From assembly GCA_029941985.1 (NCBI GenBank), contig JAPYTV010000052.1, forward strand, positions 1 to 6,294: a stretch of 6,294 bases of DNA, read 5' to 3'. Positions 1 to 6,065 of the stretch are shown here, one piece after another. The notes below the pieces were generated by a model, which was not told where the DNA came from, made no database searches, and saw nothing but the letters and a program-made list of their open reading frames with translations. This DNA is from Candidatus Pelagibacter sp. (GTDB taxonomy: Bacteria; Pseudomonadota; Alphaproteobacteria; Pelagibacterales; Pelagibacteraceae). Numbering within the stretch: the first letter of the stretch is position 1; every line of letters begins with the position of its first letter. Both the position numbers and the translations under genes were made by a program.

Positions 1-116
1 AACAAATGGTTTTTGCTGAAGCAACTAGCGTTTTACCTTTAATTGCAAGTGATGCCTACCACAAAGGTGAATGGAAAAAGAGAACTAGAAAAAATTTTTC
101 TAAGATATTTGGATAA
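1..116 (+). CDS. C-terminal end of a deoxyhypusine synthase-like protein (partial)
   Basis: An open frame enters from the left edge (codons in frame from base 3) and ends at TAA 114-116, giving 37 residues that start QMVFAEATSVLPLIASDAYH and end in a basic tail closing with SKIFG. The pattern 'EAT..LPLI.SDAYHKG.W' resembles, from memory, the C terminus of the deoxyhypusine synthase-like (COG1899) proteins of alphaproteobacteria. These often sit beside an ornithine/arginine decarboxylase and a speB-type gene. True deoxyhypusine synthase moves an aminobutyl group from spermidine to eIF5A. Bacteria lack eIF5A, so bacterial members probably act on another acceptor, for example in homospermidine formation. 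Only 3 bp separate its stop from the next gene's TTG start, so the two are almost surely co-transcribed. The identification rests on a short tail and on context; an unrelated protein is possible. Confidence 0.55.
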   Translation, partial: QMVFAEATSVLPLIASDAYHKGEWKKRTRKNFSKIFG

Positions 117-119
117 AAA

Positions 120-995
120 TTGAAATACCTTTCTAATAAAAACGGATTTCTTGGAGTAGACAATAATGTCAATTTTAAAGAAAAAGTAGTAATTGTCCCT
201 TTTGGTTTGGAAAAAACTGTTAGTTATGGTGGTGGTACTAGAAATGGTCCTAAAGAAATTATTAAAGCATCTCACCAAGTAGAATTATATGATGAAGAAT
301 TGCACTGTGAACCTTATAAAAAGATTGGAATTAAAACACTAAAACCATTTAAAATTGATAAAGATATTAAAAAAGCTCTTAAAAAAATGTCAAATATAAA
401 TGAGGAAATTTTAAATAAAAAACTTTTTCCTCTTACCTTTGGTGGAGAACACTCGATTACACCCGGGTGTATTATACCATTTACAAAAAAACACAAAAAA
501 ATATGTTTATTGCACTTTGATGCACATGCTGATTTAAGAGAAAGCTACAATGGTGAAAAATTTTCACATGCATCAGCAATTAAAAGATGCCTAGATCATA
601 AAAATGTATCTGTGATTTCATTTGGTATAAGAAATATTTCGAAGAGTGAAATACCCTTTTTAAAAAAAAACTCATCAAGAATTAAAATTTTTTGGGCAAA
701 AGATAAGCTTAAATGGAACTTAAAAAAATTTAAACAATTAATAAAAAATAAAACTGTCTATTTAACCTTTGATGTTGACGGATTAGATTCTAGCATTATG
801 CCCGCTACTGGAACTCCTGAACCTGGAGGCTTGTTATGGGACGAAACTTTAAATATTATAAAGATCGCTGCTAAAAATTCTAATATTGTTGGTGCTGATA
901 TAAATGAGCTATCACCAATTAAAGGCTTTAATTCTTATAATTTTTTAGTAGCTAAGCTCGCGTATAAAATTTTATCTTATAAATTTTTATATTAA
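120..995 (+). CDS. speB: Agmatinase / ureohydrolase family protein
   Basis: A 291-residue cytosolic enzyme of the arginase/agmatinase (ureohydrolase) fold, expected to hydrolyse agmatine to putrescine and urea with a two-manganese centre. All metal-binding motifs are visible: GGEHS at 108-112 (H111), DAHAD at 134-138 (D134, H136, D138) and DVDGLD at 218-223 (D218, D220). They are followed by TGTPEPGG at 230-237 and by E263 in the INELSP segment. The length is normal for the family (about 290-320). The start is TTG at 120; no ATG in frame lies before the conserved N-terminal region, and a minimal GGA at 111-113 is the only ribosome-binding hint. One departure is Ser224 where the family usually has Pro (GLDP). 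The upstream neighbour resembles a deoxyhypusine synthase, which supports a polyamine role. Guanidinobutyrase or another ureohydrolase specificity cannot be excluded from motifs alone. Confidence 0.88.
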   Translation: MKYLSNKNGFLGVDNNVNFKEKVVIVPFGLEKTVSYGGGTRNGPKEIIKASHQVELYDEELHCEPYKKIGIKTLKPFKIDKDIKKALKKMSNINEEILNKKLFPLTFGGEHSITPGCIIPFTKKHKKICLLHFDAHADLRESYNGEKFSHASAIKRCLDHKNVSVISFGIRNISKSEIPFLKKNSSRIKIFWAKDKLKWNLKKFKQLIKNKTVYLTFDVDGLDSSIMPATGTPEPGGLLWDETLNIIKIAAKNSNIVGADINELSPIKGFNSYNFLVAKLAYKILSYKFLY

Positions 996-1546
996 GCTTT
1001 TACAGTTTTAAGAGTTCCTAATAATAATCTAAAAGGTATTAACATCACCAATGCTACAAATATTTTAACTGCTAAATCTCCAAAAGATAAGGTAATCCAC
1101 GGTATTCCTGTTGCGTAAAAAGATATTGAAAAGAATAAAAAAGTATCAACTGTAGATCCAATGAATGATGATGTTAAGGGTGCCACAAACCACTTCTTTT
1201 TTCTCAATTTGTCAAAAATTTGTACATCTAATAATTGTGCAACCAGAAATGCAGTACCAGATCCAATAGCAATTCTTACTGAAATTAAATCTGCAAAATT
1301 TGTTGAAAATAAAAGAGTAAAAATAATACCTATAACAAACCCAATATATACAATTTTTCTAGCAATTACTTTACCGTAAGATCTATTGGTTAAATCTGTT
1401 ATCAAAAATGCAATAGGATAACTAAATGCACCATAAGTTAATACCTCTTCTAGCCCATAATATTTTATTGGGTATTGAACTAAATAATTTGAAGCTAATA
1501 CAACCGCTCCCATTAAAAATGAGAGAATTAAAAATAGTTTATTCAT
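992..1546 (-). CDS. yhhQ: Queuosine precursor transporter (VUT family)
   Basis: A 184-residue integral inner-membrane protein of the YhhQ/COG1738 (vitamin uptake transporter) family. The E. coli member imports the queuosine precursors preQ0/preQ1, which are used for modification of the tRNA wobble base. The match is clear: SNYLVQYPI at 19-27, YGAFSYPIAFLITDLTNR at 38-55, ARKIVY at 62-67, the RIA.GS..AF segment from 91, QLLDV.IFDKLR at 104-115, and WF.APL.SS..GS..DT..FF from 119 to 139. About six hydrophobic segments can be seen (near 4-24, 37-52, 63-82, 92-108, 120-143 and 157-178). It is shorter than many homologues (about 200-235), mainly through short termini and loops. The ATG shares its A with the TAA stop of rpmB (TAATG), so translation is probably coupled to L28. 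The stop codon interlocks with that of the convergent speB. The transported substrate is inferred from the family. Confidence 0.92.
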   Translation of the reverse strand: MNKLFLILSFLMGAVVLASNYLVQYPIKYYGLEEVLTYGAFSYPIAFLITDLTNRSYGKVIARKIVYIGFVIGIIFTLLFSTNFADLISVRIAIGSGTAFLVAQLLDVQIFDKLRKKKWFVAPLTSSFIGSTVDTFLFFSISFYATGIPWITLSFGDLAVKIFVALVMLIPFRLLLGTLKTVKA

Positions 1547-1857
1547 TACGCTGATTTTCTTATCGAGACTTTTTTAAATGGTGATTTTATTAAAATATTT
1601 TTTTTTAATTTTTTTAACCTTGGCGATAGATCTCTATTTTTTACAGCTTTTAAAAATTGATCAAAGCTCCCTTTTTTATCAACAGATCTAACTCCAGCAT
1701 TACTTACTGTAAGCTTTAGACTTCTTTTCAAAAGTTCACTTGTAAATTTAACTTTTTTTAAATTTGGTAAAAATCTTCTCTTTGACTTATTGTTAGCGTG
1801 ACTAACATTGTGACCCTTCATTGGGATTTTTCCAGTTAATTCACATTTTTTTGCCAT
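1546..1857 (-). CDS. rpmB: Large ribosomal subunit protein bL28
   Basis: A 103-residue, very basic protein matching bL28, a structural protein of the 50S subunit. The family signature is plain: MAKKCELTGK at the N terminus, NNKSKRRFLPNLKKVKF from 22, and a VS.AG.RSVDKKG core near 51-63. The C-terminal extension, with a second basic segment after about residue 75, makes it longer than E. coli L28 (78 aa) and is typical of alphaproteobacteria. Only one cysteine (C5) is present, so this is not the zinc-ribbon form with paired CxxC motifs. No Shine-Dalgarno sequence precedes the ATG at 1857. A good sigma70-like promoter lies only about 14 bp upstream of the start codon, so the transcript leader would be very short. 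The following gene, yhhQ, overlaps by one base. rpmG, a frequent partner, is not beside it here. Confidence 0.96.
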   Translation of the reverse strand: MAKKCELTGKIPMKGHNVSHANNKSKRRFLPNLKKVKFTSELLKRSLKLTVSNAGVRSVDKKGSFDQFLKAVKNRDLSPRLKKLKKNILIKSPFKKVSIRKSA

Positions 1858-1870
1858 AATATTTAGTGAC

Positions 1871-1899
1871 TATATAAGATGTGATAATGATCTCGTCAA
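1871..1899 (-). promoter_or_regulatory. Candidate sigma70 promoter of rpmB-yhhQ
   Basis: Read on the - strand, TTGACG (1899-1894, five of six matches to TTGACA) is followed by a 17-bp spacer and TATATA (1876-1871, four of six matches to TATAAT). Transcription would be expected to start near 1864, leaving only about 7 nt before the rpmB ATG at 1857. The G/C-containing -35 box stands out in this AT-rich setting, which makes it more credible than other AT-only matches. It lies in the 57-bp gap between pyrD and rpmB, so rpmB-yhhQ can be transcribed separately from lysS-pyrD. No convincing terminator for pyrD lies in the gap, so read-through from upstream may add to expression. Confidence 0.55.
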
Positions 1900-1914
1900 G
1901 TTTATTAGGATCAA

Positions 1915-2964
1915 TTAATTATGCTTCTTACCTATTATTTCTCTAAAATTGTTAACACCTTCATGAATTAATAATTCTTTAAGCTCTTTTTTTATGTTTC
2001 CTACAATATTTGGTCCTTGAAAAACCATTCCTGTATATAACTGCACATAACTAGCTCCAGATAAAAATTTTTCATATGCACTTTTTCCAGAGTCAACACC
2101 GCCTACTCCAATAATTTCAATTTTACCTTTTAATAAATTATAAAATTTAGCAATTAATTTATTAGACTTTTCTTCTAAAGGTTTACCTGAAAGACCACCT
2201 TTTTGATGTTTTAATATATTCTGTAAATTTTCACGATTACTTTCTGTTGTATTTGATACAATAATTGCTCTTACTTTATATTTTAATAGTATTTCACTAA
2301 TTAAATTGATTTGGTTATCTAAAATATCAGGAGAAATTTTTACAACTATTGGTGTTTTAGATTTTAATTTAATTTTTTCTTCTTCTATAGAATTAATTAA
2401 TTCATCAAATTTTTTTTCATCATGAAAATTTCTTAGATTCTCTGTGTTGGGTGATGAAATATTTACTGTGATATAATCTGCAATATCATGAAACATCCTT
2501 AAACCAATTAAATAATCATTTAACCTATCATTTGTGTCTTTATTTGGTCCTATATTTATTCCTAATAATCCTCTTGGCAAATTAGATCTAATTCTGGAGC
2601 TTACATTTTTTGCCCCTAAATTATTAAATCCAAGTCTATTTATAAGTGCCTGATCTTCAACTAAACGAAATACTCTTGGTTTTGGATTGCCATACTGTTC
2701 ATTGGGTGTAATTGTTCCTACTTCTACAAATCCAAATCCAAGCTTAAATAGTGGGTTATAAACTTCTGCATTTTTATCAAAGCCTGCCGCTATACCAATT
2801 GGGTTGTCTATTTTTTTACCAAATAAAATTGATTGAAACATAGAATCACCTCTGTTTTCATCAAATATATTTGTAGCTAAATTTAATTTTAAAGATTTAA
2901 TTGCTAAATTATGAGCTATTTCAGGATCAATTTTAAAAATTAAAGATCTAAATTTTGAAAACAT
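1915..2964 (-). CDS. pyrD: Dihydroorotate dehydrogenase (quinone), class 2
   Basis: A 349-residue FMN enzyme of pyrimidine synthesis that oxidises dihydroorotate to orotate at the inner-membrane face and passes electrons to quinone. Class 2 is indicated by the N-terminal extension of about 40 residues (MFSKFRSLIF, IDPEIAH.LAIKSL), which in this class forms the membrane-associated helices and quinone tunnel, and by serine as catalytic base in NISSPNT (168-174, probably S171). Other visible motifs are NPIGIAAGFDKNAE at 54-67 (K64), EVGTITP at 81-87, GFNN at 112-115, INIGPN at 136-141, VVKISPD at 207-213 (K209), VSNTT at 236-240, GGLSGKPL at 256-263 and GVGGV with SGKSAYE at 286-298. Length is normal. 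The ATG overlaps the lysS TAA by one base (TAATG), so it is the second gene of a lysS-pyrD operon. There is no Shine-Dalgarno site; initiation probably depends on lysS translation. Confidence 0.96.
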   Translation of the reverse strand: MFSKFRSLIFKIDPEIAHNLAIKSLKLNLATNIFDENRGDSMFQSILFGKKIDNPIGIAAGFDKNAEVYNPLFKLGFGFVEVGTITPNEQYGNPKPRVFRLVEDQALINRLGFNNLGAKNVSSRIRSNLPRGLLGINIGPNKDTNDRLNDYLIGLRMFHDIADYITVNISSPNTENLRNFHDEKKFDELINSIEEEKIKLKSKTPIVVKISPDILDNQINLISEILLKYKVRAIIVSNTTESNRENLQNILKHQKGGLSGKPLEEKSNKLIAKFYNLLKGKIEIIGVGGVDSGKSAYEKFLSGASYVQLYTGMVFQGPNIVGNIKKELKELLIHEGVNNFREIIGKKHN

Positions 2965-4526
2965 TATTTTATCTTATCTTCTATCAGTTGCTTTGTTTCA
3001 TTAACTCCAAAAAAGCTTATGAAAAACCCCATTCTTGGACCATTCTCATCTCCAAAAATCACCTCATAAATTAATTTGAACCAATCTCTTAAGTTTTCTG
3101 TATAACCATTCTCTTTACCAGTTGAATAAATTAATGTTTGAATTTCTTCTGGTGTCATCTCATCATTACAATTTTCTAATGTTTTAATTAAGGCTTTAAG
3201 GGCATTTTTTTCTTCTTCATTGGGTTTTTTATATTTTTTTTTTAATTTAATTACATCGTTGAAATATCTAATTGCATAACCAATTAAATTATCAAAAATT
3301 TGGTGATTTTTTTCTAAAATATTTTTTTTATATTTTTTAACAAATTTCCATAGAAGCTCTTTACTATTTGCATTGCTCGTTTCTACTAAATTTAGCAACA
3401 TTGAAAAAGTCATTATAATTTCTTCTTCGGGCATCTTGCCGTTATGAACGTGCCAAACTGGATTCATTAACAATTGTAGTTCATTTTGTGTTTTTCCTTT
3501 TTCTATAAAATCTAAATATTCATCTACAGCCTTTGGAACAATCTCATTATAAAGTTTTTTGGCTCTCTTTGGGTTTTGGTACATATACAAAGATAGACTT
3601 TCAGGTGAAGCATACTCTAACCATTGATCAATAGTGATTCCATTTCCCCTAGATTTAGAAATCTTTTCTCCTTTTTCATCTAAAAATAATTCATAAGCAA
3701 ATCCCGATGGATTATTTTTTCCCATCAATTTAATAATTTTTGTTGATAAAATTGCACTTTCAATTAAATCTTTTCCATACATTTCAAAATCTATATCAAG
3801 AGCATACCATCTCATTGCCCAGTCTACTTTCCATTGAAGTTTACAGTTTCCATCAAGAATACTTGCTTCAAGTTTTTTGCCATTGTTATCAAATATTATT
3901 TTTGATTTTTCTTTTATAATTTCAACAACTGGAATTTCTAAAACAACTCCTGTTTCAGGACAAATTGGAAGAAATGGACTATAAGTTTTTTGACGCTCTT
4001 TACCTAAAGTAGGAATAATTATATCCATAATCCCTTGATAATTTTCAAGAATTATCTGTAATGTTGGATTAAAAAAACCTGTCTTATAAAGGGATGTTGA
4101 GCTTTTAAAATTATATTTAAAATTAAATTTATCTAAAAATTTTTTTAACATTTCATTATTGTGTTCACCAAAGCTATTAAATTTTTTAAATGGATCAGGA
4201 ACTTGTGTTAAAGGTTTGTGTAAATTATTATTTAAAAGTTCTTGATTTGGAACATTGTCTGGAACTTTTCTTAATCCATCCATGTCATCTGAAAAGGTAA
4301 TAATCTCTGTTGGAAGGTCTGTAAGATGACTTAATGCATTAACCATCATTGAAGTTCTAGCTACTTCACCAAAAGTTCCTATATGTGGAAGCCCACTAGG
4401 ACCATAACCTGTTTGTAAAATAATTTTACCTTTTTCTTTTATGAAAGATTTTCTCTCACGTAACATTTTTTTAGCCTCTACAAAAGGCCATGCGCTAGTT
4501 TTATTTAAATTATCTTTTTCAATCAC
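2964..4526 (-). CDS. lysS: Lysyl-tRNA synthetase, class I
   Basis: A 520-residue cytosolic aminoacyl-tRNA synthetase that charges tRNA-Lys with lysine. It is the class I (archaeal-type, also called LysK) enzyme with a Rossmann catalytic fold, not the class II LysRS of E. coli. The evidence is the GYGPSGLPHIGTFGEVART segment at 40-58, carrying the HIGH-like HIGT (48-51), and the KISKS loop at 288-292 within DEKGEKISKSRGNG. W234-W240 (KVDWAMRW) and the anticodon-binding helical region after about residue 330 are also typical. Length is as expected (about 520-550). The start is GTG at 4526. An in-frame TAA only two codons upstream (4530-4532) fixes it as the earliest possible start, and the next residues run straight into the conserved SAWPF..A region. 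It overlaps pyrD by one base and is divergent from trkH. No clear ribosome-binding site precedes the GTG. Confidence 0.96.
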   Translation of the reverse strand: MIEKDNLNKTSAWPFVEAKKMLRERKSFIKEKGKIILQTGYGPSGLPHIGTFGEVARTSMMVNALSHLTDLPTEIITFSDDMDGLRKVPDNVPNQELLNNNLHKPLTQVPDPFKKFNSFGEHNNEMLKKFLDKFNFKYNFKSSTSLYKTGFFNPTLQIILENYQGIMDIIIPTLGKERQKTYSPFLPICPETGVVLEIPVVEIIKEKSKIIFDNNGKKLEASILDGNCKLQWKVDWAMRWYALDIDFEMYGKDLIESAILSTKIIKLMGKNNPSGFAYELFLDEKGEKISKSRGNGITIDQWLEYASPESLSLYMYQNPKRAKKLYNEIVPKAVDEYLDFIEKGKTQNELQLLMNPVWHVHNGKMPEEEIIMTFSMLLNLVETSNANSKELLWKFVKKYKKNILEKNHQIFDNLIGYAIRYFNDVIKLKKKYKKPNEEEKNALKALIKTLENCNDEMTPEEIQTLIYSTGKENGYTENLRDWFKLIYEVIFGDENGPRMGFFISFFGVNETKQLIEDKIK

Positions 4527-4617
4527 GAGTTATATTAACAAAATATCTTATATTTAGTGCTTTTATTAATTCTTATAGAGTTGAAATTTATTTACCATAA
4601 AATAATATTCTTTCAAA
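4527..4617. promoter_or_regulatory. Divergent control region between lysS and trkH
   Basis: This 91-bp, almost wholly A/T stretch is the largest non-coding segment and must hold the 5' signals of both lysS (leftward) and trkH (rightward). It contains a short inverted repeat with 6-bp arms (AAATAT 4541-4546, ATATTT 4550-4555, loop CTT) and a second, widely spaced one (TTGAAA 4581-4586, TTTCAA 4611-4616). Either could be a regulator site or chance in such AT-rich DNA. I see no convincing -35/-10 pair for lysS: TTGAAA read leftward from 4616 has only a poor TAAATA 16 bp beyond. No riboswitch or T-box-like structure would fit here. Confidence 0.5.
4581..4608 (+). promoter_or_regulatory. Possible promoter of trkH
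   Basis: TTGAAA (4581-4586, five of six matches to the -35 consensus) and TAATAT (4603-4608, four of six matches to the -10 consensus) are 16 bp apart. Transcription would start near 4615, practically at the trkH ATG (4618), implying a leaderless or nearly leaderless mRNA, in keeping with the lack of a Shine-Dalgarno site there. The surrounding DNA is so AT-rich that a chance match is quite possible. Confidence 0.3.
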
Positions 4618-6063
4618 ATGTCTAATTATAAAACTGTTTTTTTTACCTTGGGTGTTTTACAAATAATTCTTGGAATATCTATGATCTTTCCAATTTTAAC
4701 CCAAATTATATATTCCGAAATAGATTCTTCGTTTATTGGTGCGTCTATTATTTCAATAATATTTGGTGTCTTATTTTTTTTATCCAATCTAAATCATGAT
4801 AAAAAATTAAATCTACAACAGGCCTTTTTACTTACTGCCCTTTCATGGTTAACTATTGCTATATTTGGATCTTTACCTTTTATTTTTTCTACTCTCAATT
4901 TAACAATTACTGATGCATTTTTTGAAAGCATGTCAGGAATTACAACTACGGGATCAACTATAATTTCAAATTTAGAACAAACACCAAAAGCAATTCTTTT
5001 ATGGAGAGCAATGCTTCAATGGTTGGGTGGAATAGGTATAATTGTAATGGCAATAACTTTAATGCCTATAATGAATGTGGGTGGAATGCAGTTATTTAAA
5101 ATTTCAAATAATGATTCATCTGAAAAAATACTACCAAAATCTAAGGAGATTGCTCTTAGATTAATTTATGTATACTTGTGTTTAACAACTCTTTGTGCAG
5201 TAACTTATAAAATTTTTGGTATGGGATTTTTTGATAGTTTTACTCATTCCATGACAACAATTGCTACTGGTGGTTTTTCAAATTATGATCAATCTATAGG
5301 ATATTTTAACAGCCTGTCTATTGAAATTTCTTCAATGATTTTTATTATTTTAGGAAGTTTACCATTTATTGCTTACATAAAGTTTTTAAATGGAAATAAA
5401 AAAATATTTATTTCTGACGTTCAAATAAAATCATTTATTAAAATAATTATATATTCAATTATTATACTTTTTATTTATTTAATTATTCAAAATAAAGATA
5501 TCTCACAAATTAATATAAGAACAATATCTTTTAATGTTATATCTATTTTAACTGGGACAGGATATGTCACTGGAGAATTTGATGGTTGGGGAAATTTTCC
5601 TTTGATTTTTTTCTTAACCTTGATGTTTATAGGTGGATGTGCAGGATCAACAACTTGTGGTATAAAAATTTTTAGAATTCAAATCCTATATCTTTTTATA
5701 ATCAATCAATTAAAAAAAATTATTTATCCAAAAGGTATTTTTGTAATTAAATATGATAAAAATAATGTTAATGATAAATTTATGGCTTCAATTATTTCTT
5801 TTATTTATCTTTATATAATCATATTTTTTTTAATAACTGCCTTTTTATCTTTAAGTGGATTAGATTTTATTACAGCAATTTCGGGAGCGGCAACATCTAT
5901 TTCAAATGTAGGACCTGGTTTGGGTCCCACAATAGGTCCAAATGGTAATTTTTCAGCTTTACCACAGGTTTCTAAGTGGATTTTAAGCCTTGGAATGATT
6001 TTAGGTAGACTTGAGTTGTTTGCTATATTAGTTTTATTCTTACCTTCTTTTTGGAGGAATTAA
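4618..6063 (+). CDS. trkH: Trk-type potassium uptake protein, transmembrane subunit
   Basis: A 481-residue inner-membrane potassium transporter subunit of the TrkH/KtrB superfamily, close to the usual length (about 483). The four-repeat pore architecture is visible as four selectivity-filter loops: TTTGST at 109-114, ATGGFS at 216-221, LTGTGY at 311-316 and SNVGPG at 429-434, each between hydrophobic helices. The family segment GGCAGSTTCGIKIFRI (339-354) and the C-terminal WI...GMILGRLE.F..LVLF.P.FWR block are also present; R464 of GRLE corresponds to the arginine thought to line the pore below the filter. The cytoplasmic regulatory partner TrkA is not in the window. ATG 4618 starts directly before the first hydrophobic helix, and no Shine-Dalgarno site precedes it. 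The last codons carry the ribosome-binding site of the next gene, 2 bp downstream. Substrate assignment (K+ versus K+/Na+) is from the family. Confidence 0.95.
   Translation: MSNYKTVFFTLGVLQIILGISMIFPILTQIIYSEIDSSFIGASIISIIFGVLFFLSNLNHDKKLNLQQAFLLTALSWLTIAIFGSLPFIFSTLNLTITDAFFESMSGITTTGSTIISNLEQTPKAILLWRAMLQWLGGIGIIVMAITLMPIMNVGGMQLFKISNNDSSEKILPKSKEIALRLIYVYLCLTTLCAVTYKIFGMGFFDSFTHSMTTIATGGFSNYDQSIGYFNSLSIEISSMIFIILGSLPFIAYIKFLNGNKKIFISDVQIKSFIKIIIYSIIILFIYLIIQNKDISQINIRTISFNVISILTGTGYVTGEFDGWGNFPLIFFLTLMFIGGCAGSTTCGIKIFRIQILYLFIINQLKKIIYPKGIFVIKYDKNNVNDKFMASIISFIYLYIIIFFLITAFLSLSGLDFITAISGAATSISNVGPGLGPTIGPNGNFSALPQVSKWILSLGMILGRLELFAILVLFLPSFWRN
6053..6057 (+). promoter_or_regulatory. Strong Shine-Dalgarno site of the AmpG-like gene
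   Basis: GGAGG at 6053-6057 lies 8 nt before ATG 6066, ideal spacing, and fixes the start of the downstream transporter gene. It is part of the final Trp-Arg codons of trkH, so ribosomes finishing trkH pass over it. It is the only full Shine-Dalgarno match before any gene in the window. Confidence 0.8.
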
Positions 6064-6065
6064 TT

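Noticed and set aside
39..278. 79-codon open frame on the - strand across the start of speB
   Set aside because: It lies opposite two well-supported + strand coding regions, its translation is low-complexity Phe/Ser/Thr/Lys as expected from an AT-rich antisense frame, and it resembles no family.
314..496. 60-codon open frame on the - strand inside speB
   Set aside because: It is antisense to the conserved ureohydrolase core; its hydrophobic look comes from the complementary strand of AT-rich codons.
964..991. AT-only inverted repeats near the end of speB as a terminator
   Set aside because: The stems are 6 bp with no G-C pairs and almost no loop, and lie within coding sequence. They would be unstable as RNA and are expected by chance in such AT-rich DNA.
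1161..1379. 72-codon open frame on the + strand inside yhhQ
   Set aside because: It is antisense to a clearly conserved transporter, with no ribosome-binding site or recognisable family features.
1889..1913. TGATC...GATCA inverted repeat between pyrD and rpmB as a pyrD terminator
   Set aside because: The arms are only 5 bp with a long loop and no following T run on the - strand, and the segment overlaps the better-supported rpmB promoter.
4541..4555. AAATAT-CTT-ATATTT inverted repeat as a regulator binding site
   Set aside because: The arms are 6 bp and purely A/T, so chance occurrence is likely. I kept it only as a note in the divergent region.
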